A DNA stretch of 64,000 bases from DUQW01 sp050953805 (lineage in GTDB: Bacteria; Bacillota_I; Bacilli_A; Acholeplasmatales; Acholeplasmataceae). Every line of letters begins with the position of its first letter. Positions within the stretch are counted from its first letter, which is position 1. Positions 6,855-15,794 of the stretch are shown piece after piece. The stretch is from contig JBMNNE010000001.1 of the NCBI GenBank assembly GCA_050953805.1, positions 1 through 64,000 of the forward strand, given 5' to 3'. The position numbers and the translations under genes are program-made. The notes under the pieces are model-generated. The model had not been told where the DNA came from, did no database searches, and worked only from the letters and a program-made list of their open reading frames with translations.

Positions 6855-8711
6855 TTATTTGACCAAGTCTCTTAATTTTTGCAAAATAACTACCATCGCC
6901 CAAGTATCTCTCTGGCAATAATCTAGAAGATCTTGTTGTTTTTTAAGATATTCTTCATTAGATAAATTAACTAATTTAGAAAATTCTAACACAGCATCAG
7001 TCCCATTTTTAACTTCTAAATCTTGATAAGTTAACTTGGGTGCAAAAACCGGTAATACCTTTTTAATTGAGTAACTACCATTTAATCTTTTATCATAGAA
7101 TAATATTTTATTAGGTGCCTTCTCTTTTGAAAAAAGATTAGTCCTACCTTTAACTAAATCCATTAAATCAAAGGCATTATTGACCAATGGACGCATTTTT
7201 TCTTCATATTTAGGATTATTTTTTAAATAATTATTAATAATCGCTTTCTCAAATGAAACATTATAAGCCACAATCATTCCATTAGGATCACTTAGTTTAT
7301 TAAATAGCGTTTCAAATAATTCATCACGACAATCTATGTGATGATTTTTAGCGATAAACTCAAAGTGATCATCATTTAAATCACATTTTCCCGGCTCACG
7401 CTCTATATGTAAGGAATATTGAAACGGAGATTGCTCATAACATTTTTCATTAACAAACCTAGGTAATGGTGCTGCAAAAGTTTCAAAATCTAAATGATAA
7501 ATTGGATATTTCAACATCTCAATCCCTAAATTGATGTTTTCGCTATCAATATATTGAACATCATCAGTTATACATCTCAATTGAATTATTTGTTGGGGAT
7601 ATACTAAGTTTTCTTCTTTGAAATCAGTAATCTTAGTAAATCCTTTTTCAATTAAATCAAAACGTTGAGTTTTATTTTTGGGGTCATCTTTAGACATTAA
7701 AAATCCGTAATGATTATTAAAAAAGTTGAAGATACTATTTTCATTAGGAATGTCATGATCTTTTTGACAAATTACTTTATAGAAAGGACACTCACGTGTC
7801 TTTTTAATTAAGCAATGTCTTCCAATTGGAACTTTACTTTGATTAACATTATTTAATCTGTCAACCACCCTATCTAAATATAATTCAATTTTTGGCATAA
7901 TCTCTTCGGTTAATTTCGTTAAATCAAAAAAGCTAATTATTTCATCACTATAATAGTTATCTCCGTACTTATCTTTTTTTCCGTCATAAATATAGTTACT
8001 ATTTAATACCGCAAGAAAGTAACGAATGGGTTTTGTTAATTTTTTTTCATTTTTTTCAATCACGAATCTTTGGAAAGCCAAGTCAGCACTCATTCTGCCT
8101 AAATCATGAAAAGGATCACTAAATGCTTTTTCATCAACCGGTTTACAATTTGGTTCCATTTCATGATTACGTTTGAATATATGACCATATTTTTTAAATA
8201 GAGGATTTTTACCGCCTTTATCTAAAAGTTTTTTACTAGTTGTTGCTTTAACTTCACAAATAATGATTTCATCATCATTTTCTAAATAGACATCAAGGAA
8301 ACAATGAAATTTATATCCTTCATAATTAGATTCGAAATGTTTTTGATCTTTTAACTCATTGCCATAAGTAATTGTTCCACCATATAAGTTATGTAACGCA
8401 TTGGCTGCTAAAATCTCAATTTTACGGAAATCATCTTCAAAAGGTGATTCCAATTTATCTTCAATTAAATCTAAATATAAATCTTCATCATCTAATTGTT
8501 CATAATCATAGTCGATATCATCATATCGAGCTTCAAACATTGATCTTAGCGCTTCTAACTTCTTATATAGATTCTCTTCAGAATATATAGCTTCGATTGA
8601 ATCTGGATCAGTAGTAACAATCGCATTTTGTTTATCTCGATAAATCGTATAAAGTGCCGCAAATCGATCACAGCGAATCAAATTCAAAAATCTAGATTTT
8701 GATATTTGCAT
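6855..8711 (-). CDS. DUF2779 protein: Cas4-like PD-(D/E)XK nuclease fused to a DnaQ-like exonuclease
   Basis: 618 residues, the usual size of DUF2779 proteins. The N-terminal half resembles Cas4/RecB-type nucleases: Cys14 (NLIRCDRFA), an acidic region, the catalytic strand IIICEVKATTS (about residue 150) and a Cys pattern CLIKKTREC-PFYKVIC (about 300-318) that with Cys14 could hold an iron-sulphur cluster. The C-terminal half (about 400-615) has exonuclease motifs HLDFET, AYNVSFEKAI and CQRDTWAMV, as in DEDD exonucleases. A role in DNA repair or degradation is likely, but the substrate is unknown. No CRISPR genes are nearby. ATG at 8711; it may be co-transcribed with the upstream thioesterase (11-base gap). 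Confidence 0.85.
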   Translation of the reverse strand: MQISKSRFLNLIRCDRFAALYTIYRDKQNAIVTTDPDSIEAIYSEENLYKKLEALRSMFEARYDDIDYDYEQLDDEDLYLDLIEDKLESPFEDDFRKIEILAANALHNLYGGTITYGNELKDQKHFESNYEGYKFHCFLDVYLENDDEIIICEVKATTSKKLLDKGGKNPLFKKYGHIFKRNHEMEPNCKPVDEKAFSDPFHDLGRMSADLAFQRFVIEKNEKKLTKPIRYFLAVLNSNYIYDGKKDKYGDNYYSDEIISFFDLTKLTEEIMPKIELYLDRVVDRLNNVNQSKVPIGRHCLIKKTRECPFYKVICQKDHDIPNENSIFNFFNNHYGFLMSKDDPKNKTQRFDLIEKGFTKITDFKEENLVYPQQIIQLRCITDDVQYIDSENINLGIEMLKYPIYHLDFETFAAPLPRFVNEKCYEQSPFQYSLHIEREPGKCDLNDDHFEFIAKNHHIDCRDELFETLFNKLSDPNGMIVAYNVSFEKAIINNYLKNNPKYEEKMRPLVNNAFDLMDLVKGRTNLFSKEKAPNKILFYDKRLNGSYSIKKVLPVFAPKLTYQDLEVKNGTDAVLEFSKLVNLSNEEYLKKQQDLLDYCQRDTWAMVVILQKLRDLVK

Positions 8712-8722
8712 AATTTCACCTC

Positions 8723-9433
8723 TTACTCGTTTGATAAGACTAAAGTAAACGAACGTTCATTATTAGTTTTATTAGTGATAATAAAAACCAATTTATCGTC
8801 CAACTTACCTTTACTAACTTTAAACTCATCACCTAATAACATTTCTTTTTGGAAAAATAATTCTAAAGTATTAAAATTTTTAGCTTCATCAATTTCTTCT
8901 TGTGTCATGGCATCATAAATAAACTCTAAATATCGTAAATGATTAGTATGCCCTAAAACATCTAAGTGTGAATTTAAAACTTGACGATTAGCAACATCTA
9001 TTAATTCGACTTCTTCTTTAAAACTAGTATTTAAACTTAATAAATGAATCAATTTTTGTTGTAAGGGATCAAAAGGCAGTTCTTTACTACGATATAGTTT
9101 GCGATCACTCATATCCATTAAAATAGAATATGATGCTCCTTGAAGATGACAAAATTCATTGCAAACTTCAAATTCTCTTCGATAATAAGGTCCTCGTTGG
9201 CCAGCATACCATGTTGTTCCAATTAAATCTTCTTGTGATAACAGTGGGCGAATTATTTTAATTTTCATTGAAATTAAAACCCAAGCATAGCGATCTTGAA
9301 TATAAACTCCTACACCTTGTTCAGTATCTTTTAAATGTTCATATGCTAGCGTTGAAAATACTTTTGGATAACCATATAATTTTAATCCATGTAAATCAAA
9401 ATCACCAACGTTTAAATAAATGTTATATTTCAT
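8723..9433 (-). CDS. Acyl-ACP thioesterase family protein
   Basis: 236 residues with two hot-dog domains as in FatA/FatB-like bacterial acyl-ACP thioesterases. The N-terminal domain has the first strand and helix (LKLYGYPKVFSTLAYEHL) and RRPL-like strands. The C-terminal domain carries NSHLDVLGHTNHLRYLEFIYDAM, the second hot-dog helix with the conserved D/N/H cluster. The enzyme releases fatty acids from acyl carrier protein and would set chain length for membrane lipids. The frame can be read from TTG 9460, but the GAGGTG ribosome site lies inside that extension, so ATG 9433 is chosen. Confidence 0.85.
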   Translation of the reverse strand: MKYNIYLNVGDFDLHGLKLYGYPKVFSTLAYEHLKDTEQGVGVYIQDRYAWVLISMKIKIIRPLLSQEDLIGTTWYAGQRGPYYRREFEVCNEFCHLQGASYSILMDMSDRKLYRSKELPFDPLQQKLIHLLSLNTSFKEEVELIDVANRQVLNSHLDVLGHTNHLRYLEFIYDAMTQEEIDEAKNFNTLELFFQKEMLLGDEFKVSKGKLDDKLVFIITNKTNNERSFTLVLSNE

Positions 9434-9451
9434 AATTGACACCTCAAAATA

Positions 9452-9480
9452 ATTATACAAAAAAAATTGGCTTAAGCCAA
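9452..9480 (-). promoter_or_regulatory. Promoter of the thioesterase gene, overlapping the upstream terminator
   Basis: -35 TTGGCT (9480-9475), 17-base spacer, -10 TATAAT (9457-9452). The -35 box is formed by the stem of the preceding terminator. The predicted start is near 9445, right at the Shine-Dalgarno. Confidence 0.6.
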
Positions 9481-9483
9481 TTT
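9464..9483 (-). terminator. Terminator of the greA-yqeG-yqeH-yqeK-rsfS operon
   Basis: Perfect stem AAATTGGC / GCCAATTT with a TTAA loop and a run of T on minus. Confidence 0.85.
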
Positions 9484-9530
9484 ATTTTCTCAATTATAGT
9501 AATTTATCTTAAAAGTACGATATTTAATAA

Positions 9531-9845
9531 CTATTCATCATTTAAAAGAAGTCCATATAACATCTTATCTAAACCATAGAAATCACGTTCCTCGGCTCTA
9601 AACAAATGTACTATTATATCTCCCATATCGACTAAAACCCAACCACTTGATTTTCCTTCGATATTTTTAATTTTATCTTTAAATGTTTGTTTTAAGTTAT
9701 TGGCTGCTGCGTTAGCTTGACGCTCATTAACTGTTGCAATAACAAAATAATCATAAAACGGTGATGTGTTTTTAAAGTCATAAACTTTAATATCTTTGAT
9801 TTTTAAATCATCTAAAACGGTTACTACTGGTTTGATTTTATTCAT
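9531..9845 (-). CDS. rsfS: Ribosomal silencing factor RsfS
   Basis: Binds ribosomal protein L14 of the large subunit and blocks joining of the subunits when nutrients are short. The 104-residue protein shows the family core: VYDFKNTSPFYDYFVIATVNERQ, then GKSSGWVLVDMGDIIVHLF and the C-terminal RDFYGLDKM. It overlaps yqeK as ATGA and ends the cluster, exactly as in Bacillus. Confidence 0.95.
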   Translation of the reverse strand: MNKIKPVVTVLDDLKIKDIKVYDFKNTSPFYDYFVIATVNERQANAAANNLKQTFKDKIKNIEGKSSGWVLVDMGDIIVHLFRAEERDFYGLDKMLYGLLLNDE

Positions 9846-10405
9846 GTTTCCTCCTTTTTTATTTGATAAAAAACTAAAGTTTTTATCTGATCGGGGTGTG
9901 GAATTACACCTTTACTTTCTAAATGTTTAATATTGCTTTTAAGAGCGTATACTAAGGCTTCATCCAAATCATTAAGCGCTAAACGATATACTTCTTTTGA
10001 GTATGAATAAGTTCGATTAGGTTCACATTTATCGGCTAAATAAATTATCTTATCCAATTTGGTTGCATTAGGACGGCACCAAATGTGATATTTAATAGCA
10101 TCTAAAACATAGTTTGTTGTTTCTGGTCTGATTTCTTTTAATGCTGCTGCCGCACTATATGCGTGATATATAAATGGATAGTCTTTAAATTCTGATATTA
10201 TATCGTTTCCCAATAAATTACGATGCATATCAACCGTATCATATTTGGTGTAGTCATGAAATAATGCCGCTAAATAACAATCCATTTCATCTACATTATA
10301 TAATTTTCCCAACTCAATTGCCACTTGAATAACTCCTTTAGTATGAATCATCCGATTGGGGTGATCACTGAATTTTTTGGATACAATCTTTTCTAATTCT
10401 TTCAT
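9842..10405 (-). CDS. yqeK: YqeK-type HD-domain Ap4A hydrolase
   Basis: Symmetrical diadenosine-tetraphosphate hydrolase of the YqeK family. The metal-binding HD domain is complete: His in MIHTKGV, the HD pair in ALFHDYTKYD, a third His in YHAYSAA, and KYHIWCRP and IYLADKCEPNR toward the C-terminus. 187 residues is the normal length. It overlaps both neighbours by 4 bases (ATGA), so translation is coupled with yqeH and rsfS. Confidence 0.93.
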   Translation of the reverse strand: MKELEKIVSKKFSDHPNRMIHTKGVIQVAIELGKLYNVDEMDCYLAALFHDYTKYDTVDMHRNLLGNDIISEFKDYPFIYHAYSAAAALKEIRPETTNYVLDAIKYHIWCRPNATKLDKIIYLADKCEPNRTYSYSKEVYRLALNDLDEALVYALKSNIKHLESKGVIPHPDQIKTLVFYQIKKEET

Positions 10406-11400
10406 AAGAAAAACGCCTCTTTTAAACTGATATGTAGTCCTTTTGGAATTACCAATTGGACTGTTTTAGGTCCATTTAGATGAATTACACCAATATCAGC
10501 AATGGTAATCTGATACTTAATATCATTAGATAATTTTAAAATATGTTTTGTATAACTAAGCTTTGTTGAAAGTTGATTTTCCAAATTTTCAATATTAATT
10601 CTGCGAATGTCTAAATTATTGAAATACGACACTACTGAGCCATTTCCTTTTATTAGATGTAATGAGAATATATCATTATATAATAGTGATTCTTTTACTT
10701 TTAAATTGAAAATCACAGGTTTAATTTCTTTGGTTGGTATTAATTTGCGATATTCCTTATAAGGCAATATATTATGAATATAATCGCCTTGATAAAGTCC
10801 TGGTAAATCATGAATCTTAAGATGTTTAAAGTCTTTAGTTATTGTGTCTTGAGTTAGTCCTGCCTTAACATCAACTAATGCTAAATTTTCATTAGTTAAA
10901 GCATTTAATATTGTCGTTTTTCCACTATTTTGAACTCCTAATAAGTAAACATCTTTAATATCTTGATATGACATGAGATATTTTTTTAATTTTTCAATAT
11001 CTTCTTGATGAGTTGCTGACATTAAAATAATGTCCTCATATTCAGCATGATATAAATTAGCTTCTTCTTTTATTCTTTTATATAAATAATTATAGTTAGT
11101 TTGAGGCGGCAACAAATCTAATTGATTAACTATATAGACAATTTTAAGATCTTCTTGATATCTATTTATTGGATAGGTAAACATCAAATCAAGATATAAA
11201 ACTGAAGAGACGACTAAAACCAAGGAATTTTTATTCATACCAGGAATTTCATTAGGATGATTGTGCTCCGTTACATCCTTATAATGTTTTAGTCTATAAC
11301 AAGATATGCAATAATCCATATTTAAATCTTTAGTATAACCAACGTCATTTGGATTGATCGATAGTTCAGCACCACAGCCTAAACACTTTTTATTACTCAC
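10402..11400 (-). CDS. yqeH: YqeH, circularly permuted GTPase of 30S ribosome assembly
   Basis: GTPase needed for 16S rRNA maturation in Bacillus. An N-terminal zinc finger has Cys6, Cys9, Cys31 and Cys34. The G motifs are in permuted order: G4 NQLDLLP (about residue 95), G5-like SAT, then G1 GVQNSGKTT (about 157) and G3 DLPGLY (about 200). G1 has Q and S where GCANVGKST is common. The C-terminal RNA-binding region is present. At 332 residues it is slightly short for the family. The 3' end overlaps yqeK by 4 bases. Confidence 0.93.
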   Translation of the reverse strand: MSNKKCLGCGAELSINPNDVGYTKDLNMDYCISCYRLKHYKDVTEHNHPNEIPGMNKNSLVLVVSSVLYLDLMFTYPINRYQEDLKIVYIVNQLDLLPPQTNYNYLYKRIKEEANLYHAEYEDIILMSATHQEDIEKLKKYLMSYQDIKDVYLLGVQNSGKTTILNALTNENLALVDVKAGLTQDTITKDFKHLKIHDLPGLYQGDYIHNILPYKEYRKLIPTKEIKPVIFNLKVKESLLYNDIFSLHLIKGNGSVVSYFNNLDIRRINIENLENQLSTKLSYTKHILKLSNDIKYQITIADIGVIHLNGPKTVQLVIPKGLHISLKEAFFL

Positions 11401-11923
11401 GAAAAGTCTTTATCCTCTCTAAATATAATTCAGGTGCCTTATTCTTTATTTTCTTTAGCAATCTACTTTCACGAAAACGATTAATTTTGGTAGGGATTCC
11501 CTCAGAAGCCGGATCAATTGGATTAACTAAGATTGTCATAATACCTAATTTATTAGCACCAATGATATCTGTCATCATTTGATCTCCAATGGCACACACT
11601 TTATTAGGACTTGAATTAGTTAGTTTAAGGGCTTTTTTGTAAGCTCTTTTGAATGGTTTTTTAGCAGATGCCATAAATAAGAAATTATTACCGACAGCTA
11701 GCTTAGTTCTTCTCTTATTATTATTAGTAATAATTATGATTTTAAATCTTTTTTCTATTTCCTTTAAAAACGAAACCAATTTTTCTGGTAATAACGGAAC
11801 ATCATAAGGTATTAAGGTATTATCTAAGTCAAAAAACAAGGTAATAATACCCTTGTCTTGAAGTTTTTGATAATCAATTTTGTAAATATCTTCGTAAAAT
11901 AAATTAGGAACCTTATTGATCAT
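11393..11923 (-). CDS. yqeG: YqeG, HAD-IIIA family phosphatase
   Basis: HAD-superfamily phosphatase with the nucleophile motif FFDLDNTLIPYD (Asp32 and Asp34), motif II IIIITNNN, and motif III/IV KKPFKRA ... AIGDQMMTDIIGANKLG. 176 residues is typical of YqeG. It overlaps yqeH by 8 bases and greA by 11. The family is conserved in Firmicutes next to yqeH; its substrate is uncertain, with phosphatidylglycerophosphate or another phosphoester possible. Confidence 0.9.
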   Translation of the reverse strand: MINKVPNLFYEDIYKIDYQKLQDKGIITLFFDLDNTLIPYDVPLLPEKLVSFLKEIEKRFKIIIITNNNKRRTKLAVGNNFLFMASAKKPFKRAYKKALKLTNSSPNKVCAIGDQMMTDIIGANKLGIMTILVNPIDPASEGIPTKINRFRESRLLKKIKNKAPELYLERIKTFRE

Positions 11924-12410
11924 TTTTAGCTAATGTTGATACTGAAACTTCTAAGATTTTAACTGTAAATACATTACCAGTTTCAGCTTTAACTGTTATT
12001 TCATCACCAACTTGACGATTTCTAATCGCTTTACCAAGTGGTGATTCAACAGAAATTGTACCTCTTGATGGATTCGCTTGAAGGTGACCTACTACATCAA
12101 ATTCTTTTTCAAGTTTTTGATTAACAAAAAGTAATTTAACTTTTTTACCCATACCAACAACATTATCATTAGTTGCTTTTATGATACGAACATTTTTTAA
12201 TATATAATCAATTTCTTTAATTCGAGCTTCAATTTGAGCTTGTTCAGTTCTTGCTGAATCATAATCTGCATTTTCAGATAAGTCTCCTTGAGCTCTAGCT
12301 TCTTTTAAATTTTGTAAGTTTTCCGGTCTTTTAACTTCTTTTAAATAGGCTAATTCAGCTTCATATTCTAAAACTCCCTCTTCAGTTAAGTCATATACTC
12401 GCTTAGTCAT
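11913..12410 (-). CDS. greA: Transcription elongation factor GreA
   Basis: Rescues backtracked RNA polymerase by stimulating transcript cleavage. The N-terminal coiled coil carries the acidic tip QGDLSENADYDSARTEQ (about residues 42-58); the C-terminal FKBP-like domain holds ISVESPLGKAIRNRQVGDEITV. 165 residues, slightly longer than usual at the C-terminus. ATG at 12410 behind AAAGGAG. First gene of the greA-yqeG-yqeH-yqeK-rsfS operon. Confidence 0.95.
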   Translation of the reverse strand: MTKRVYDLTEEGVLEYEAELAYLKEVKRPENLQNLKEARAQGDLSENADYDSARTEQAQIEARIKEIDYILKNVRIIKATNDNVVGMGKKVKLLFVNQKLEKEFDVVGHLQANPSRGTISVESPLGKAIRNRQVGDEITVKAETGNVFTVKILEVSVSTLAKNDQ

Positions 12411-12445
12411 ATTGATTCTCCTTTTTCTTTATTAATACATGATTT

Positions 12446-12454
12446 ATTATATCA
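12446..12454 (-). promoter_or_regulatory. Extended -10 promoter before greA
   Basis: TGATATAAT on minus, an extended -10 (TGnTATAAT). No convincing -35 box is seen. Confidence 0.55.
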
Positions 12455-12506
12455 CGATCTGTTATTTATTTATTATTTTTAATAATAAAACAATATATTT
12501 TTTTAT

Positions 12507-13172
12507 TTATATTCTAATTTTTTTAAGTTTTTTATTAATTACACGATGATTTGGCATCAATTTGTCTAATACTTTATAAAATTTTTGAGAGTGATTAGGC
12601 TCAATAAAATGAGCATATTCATGATACATAACATATTCTAAAAAGATCGGATCTAGTTTAGCTAGTTTTAAGGCAAACACTATTTCTTTCTTGTCTAAGA
12701 AGCATTTACCATAATAAGTCTTAACATTTTTTATTTTATGTCTAACCAAATCTAACTGATAATATTTAATTCTTTGTAGCACATAAGGTGCTAATTCCTC
12801 AATCTTTTTATATAATTCTACCTCATAAATACTATTAATAGCATGTTCTAAATTAATATCTACAGATTTAAAAACCACTATACTATTATCACCAATTTCA
12901 TATTTAAATTGGCTATTTTCGTAAATCTCAAGAAGGTATGTCTTCCCAAATAATAACATTTCATTATCATTAAGTTTAATTTTAGAATTAATTTTCCGAT
13001 AAATTAAATTAAACTTATCATCAATTATTTGGATAATTTTAGCATTAGATATTCTTGAATTTGTTGTAACAACTAATAATCCATCTTTAAAATGAAGATA
13101 AGTATGTTTAATCTTTTTAATAACAATTTTATATTGAATAGATTTACCGTCTTTTGAATAAGTTTTGATCAT
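12507..13172 (-). CDS. YgjP-like zinc metalloprotease (DUF45)
   Basis: The zinc motif YHEYAHFIEPNH (about residues 180-192) with a further His in MPNHR matches the YgjP/DUF45 family, related to SprT and M48 proteases. The N-terminal half is a beta-rich region with no clear motif. 221 residues is normal. No signal peptide or membrane helix, so it is cytoplasmic. The 5' end overlaps trhP2 by 4 bases, so it is the last gene of the alaS cluster. Function not established. Confidence 0.85.
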   Translation of the reverse strand: MIKTYSKDGKSIQYKIVIKKIKHTYLHFKDGLLVVTTNSRISNAKIIQIIDDKFNLIYRKINSKIKLNDNEMLLFGKTYLLEIYENSQFKYEIGDNSIVVFKSVDINLEHAINSIYEVELYKKIEELAPYVLQRIKYYQLDLVRHKIKNVKTYYGKCFLDKKEIVFALKLAKLDPIFLEYVMYHEYAHFIEPNHSQKFYKVLDKLMPNHRVINKKLKKIRI

Positions 13173-14347
13173 AAAACTTTCCTTAACATTGAATACTTTT
13201 CTACTTTAAATGGCATCTTGATAAATACCGTTTGTTTTGCATGTCTTGCCACTTCAATATTTTTCCCATCCTCATTAATTAAATTATCTAAAACAAAATA
13301 TTGATTGGATTGATTAGGACTAAATACCTCAATTCTATCTCCTATTTTAAAATAATTTCTTTGTTCAACTTCAGCTATCATCGTATCAGCATTAAAATCA
13401 ATTACCAAGCCGATAAACGCTTGGTTAGGGCGTTCTCCTAGAAATTCAAATAATTGTTTACTAGGGCCAATATCGCCATCTAAATAGCCTAAACCAGTCA
13501 AACGATTTTCCGCTTTATAGATTTCATCAATATAAAATTGAAAATTGTCGATATTTCCTTTTTCATAATATTCATCAATAAGCATTCGATAAGTCTTAAC
13601 CACAGTTGAGATATAATGAAGGCTTTTCATTCTGCCTTCTATTTTTAATGATTTTACACCGATATCAATTAATTTGGGGACAGCAGCAACTGCCATTAAA
13701 TCTTTTGATGACATTGAAAAATATTGGTTAGAAATTAATTTATTATCATTGTATAAATGATATTGCCAGCGACAAGAATGTGCACAACCCCCACGATTAG
13801 CATCACGGTTAGTTAATGTATTAGATAGCGAACATCTACCTGAATAACTCATACACATACCACCATGAATGAAAACTTCAATATCTAACAATTCTTTAGG
13901 GAGGTCATCTATCATTTTAATTGAAAGTTCTCTGCCTAATACAATCCTTTTGACACCATATTCTTTCCAAAATTTGAGCGAATATCGATTAATAGCTGAT
14001 TGTTGAGTTGAAAGATGGATTTCTAAATTTGTATGTTTTAATGCAGTTTTTATTATTAATGGTGAAGCACAAATTATCGCATCAACCCGAGCTGCTTCTA
14101 AAGCTTTTAAATATTCAACTAAACCATTCACATCTTCTTCATGCGGGATGATATTAGTCGTAACATACACCTTTTTACCTAATTTATGAGCAAAGTTAAC
14201 CGCTTCTTTAATGGTTTCAATCGTAAAATTAGAAGCTCTAGCCCTTAATGAAAATTGATTTCCACCAATAAAGACAGCATCCGCTCCGTAAATCAAGGCA
14301 TATTTCAATTTTTCTAAATCTCCAGCAGGAGCTAATAATTCAATCAT
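13169..14347 (-). CDS. trhP2: U32-family tRNA uridine hydroxylation protein (TrhP2/YrrO-like)
   Basis: Peptidase-U32 family protein. In Bacillus the YrrN/YrrO pair makes 5-hydroxyuridine at wobble position 34 of tRNAs. The TIM-like start ELLAPAGDLEKLKYALIYGADAV is intact. The family Cys signature lies at about residues 162-192: C-M-S-YSGRCSLSN, then GGCAHSCRWQY. The C-terminal beta domain (EVEQRNYFKIGDRIEVFSP) is also complete. It overlaps its paralogue trhP1 by 4 bases, and the methyltransferase trmR is one gene further upstream, as in B. subtilis yrrM-yrrN-yrrO. Confidence 0.9.
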   Translation of the reverse strand: MIELLAPAGDLEKLKYALIYGADAVFIGGNQFSLRARASNFTIETIKEAVNFAHKLGKKVYVTTNIIPHEEDVNGLVEYLKALEAARVDAIICASPLIIKTALKHTNLEIHLSTQQSAINRYSLKFWKEYGVKRIVLGRELSIKMIDDLPKELLDIEVFIHGGMCMSYSGRCSLSNTLTNRDANRGGCAHSCRWQYHLYNDNKLISNQYFSMSSKDLMAVAAVPKLIDIGVKSLKIEGRMKSLHYISTVVKTYRMLIDEYYEKGNIDNFQFYIDEIYKAENRLTGLGYLDGDIGPSKQLFEFLGERPNQAFIGLVIDFNADTMIAEVEQRNYFKIGDRIEVFSPNQSNQYFVLDNLINEDGKNIEVARHAKQTVFIKMPFKVEKYSMLRKVL

Positions 14348-15216
14348 AAATCTTCCTTTAAATAGACAGTTTTATTCGTATAAAAACCGTCATCCCATTC
14401 TTCATTGTATTCTAGCATTAGTTGATCTACTAATTTTTGATCGAAACCATTTTTATATAAATTAATGATATTTTTGGCATATTCATCATCTTTAAATAAG
14501 GAATCAACAACAAAATAATTAGCTACTTCTTTTATTTTGTTTAAAACTTCAAAACTATTGGTTACATTTGGCCTAAATACATGAGTTCCATTTTCATCTT
14601 CTAAAATAGGATATTTTTCAGTTACTCTTTGAGTTTCAGTTAAATGATATTTATATCTATTACCGTTTATATCTAGTTGATAATGTTCATAAAAATTACT
14701 AATTAGTTTTCTTTTTGAATAAAACATACTGTAATAACCATGTCCTAAAATAAATAATTCATATTGTTTGTAATAACCAATATTTAAAATATCTTCAATC
14801 GTTATTTCTTTACCAACAAATGATCCTTTAATATTAAATTGTGATAAGAAATTAAAATCAAATTGATTAGTTGATAAGGTCTCTCCTTGCCAGATAACTT
14901 TAGAAGCCATTTTTTTGTTAATTAAATAATAAACTAACCCTAAATCACTAGCAATAATACCGGTTAAATCATCTAATAATATCGAATCTAAAAAAGCGTC
15001 TAATTTAGGAAAATCTTCATCATAAAACATTTTATTTAAAGTTAAGTACACTTCTTTTTGGTTATCTTTTGAAAATTTAATTATTTGATTAATTTCTTCA
15101 ACATTAAATGATTTAGGAAGACGAATTGAAAATAAACTATTCCCAACAATATAGCCGTCTGCAATAAGTAAGTTTTCTAAATTATTTAGTTTATGTAAGG
15201 TAGTTAGATATTTCAC
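14344..15216 (-). CDS. trhP1: U32-family partner protein (TrhP1/YrrN-like), without the Cys signature
   Basis: Shorter U32-type protein (290 residues) directly before trhP2, in the place of yrrN. The TIM-barrel pattern is recognisable (VWQGETLSTNQFDFNFLSQFNIKG, ELFILGHGYYSMFYSKRKLISNF), including the segment that in the larger paralogue carries the metal-binding Cys. Here no such Cys is present. The family role is tRNA 5-hydroxyuridine formation together with TrhP2. Assignment rests mainly on gene order and weak similarity. It overlaps trmR by one base. Confidence 0.75.
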   Translation of the reverse strand: MKYLTTLHKLNNLENLLIADGYIVGNSLFSIRLPKSFNVEEINQIIKFSKDNQKEVYLTLNKMFYDEDFPKLDAFLDSILLDDLTGIIASDLGLVYYLINKKMASKVIWQGETLSTNQFDFNFLSQFNIKGSFVGKEITIEDILNIGYYKQYELFILGHGYYSMFYSKRKLISNFYEHYQLDINGNRYKYHLTETQRVTEKYPILEDENGTHVFRPNVTNSFEVLNKIKEVANYFVVDSLFKDDEYAKNIINLYKNGFDQKLVDQLMLEYNEEWDDGFYTNKTVYLKEDL

Positions 15217-15794
15217 TATTTTCTCCTCTTGGAAACGCTAATTCCATCACCAACATTATAAATGGTCGTGTCAAATTCATCATTGTCTTTTAAAAATAAT
15301 TTAAAATTATTAATTTTTTTAAGTAATTGTTTAGTTCTCCTTGAAACTTTATTAATATCAAGATTATGAAAATTCAAATTATCACAGACAATTAATCCGT
15401 TATCATTTAAATTATTTTTAAATTTTTCAAAAAACTTTTGATATTGGGCTTTAGCAGCGTCAATAAAAATTAAATCCACTTTTTGATTGATTTCTACTTC
15501 TAGTGCATCACCATGAATTATTTCAATATTTTTTTCAAAATTAGCTAATTTTATATTCTTTAAAGCTTCATTATACATAAAATAATCACGTTCTACCGTG
15601 ATTATTTCGCATCCTAAATTAGCCATGTTAATGGCACTATATCCAATTGCAGTCCCAATTTCTAGTACAGTCTTAACATTATAATTTTTTATTAAATTTA
15701 ATAAAAAATCTAGTCCTTCATCATTAATAATGGGGACGTTATTTTCAATAGCGTATTCTTTTAAATTATAAATGAAGTGATTCTTCATCCTCAT
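15216..15794 (-). CDS. trmR: tRNA 5-hydroxyuridine methyltransferase TrmR (YrrM)
   Basis: SAM-dependent O-methyltransferase of the COMT-like type, expected to convert 5-hydroxyuridine-34 to 5-methoxyuridine. Motif I is VLEIGTAIGYSAINMA (about residues 41-56), the acidic strand is IITVERD, and the metal/substrate region is DLIFIDAAKAQYQKFFEKF, followed by CDNLNF. 192 residues, slightly short. The ATG at 15794 lies inside the end of yrzB (29-base overlap), so translation is coupled. Confidence 0.88.
   Translation of the reverse strand: MRMKNHFIYNLKEYAIENNVPIINDEGLDFLLNLIKNYNVKTVLEIGTAIGYSAINMANLGCEIITVERDYFMYNEALKNIKLANFEKNIEIIHGDALEVEINQKVDLIFIDAAKAQYQKFFEKFKNNLNDNGLIVCDNLNFHNLDINKVSRRTKQLLKKINNFKLFLKDNDEFDTTIYNVGDGISVSKRRK

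Noticed and set aside
6855..8711. Cas4 of a CRISPR system
   Set aside because: The DUF2779 fusion with an exonuclease and the lack of any cas gene or array argue against it.
12466..12489. Hairpin TTTATTATT / AATAATAAA as terminator after the ygjP-like gene
   Set aside because: Only A-T pairs; too weak to claim, though a transcript end here is possible.
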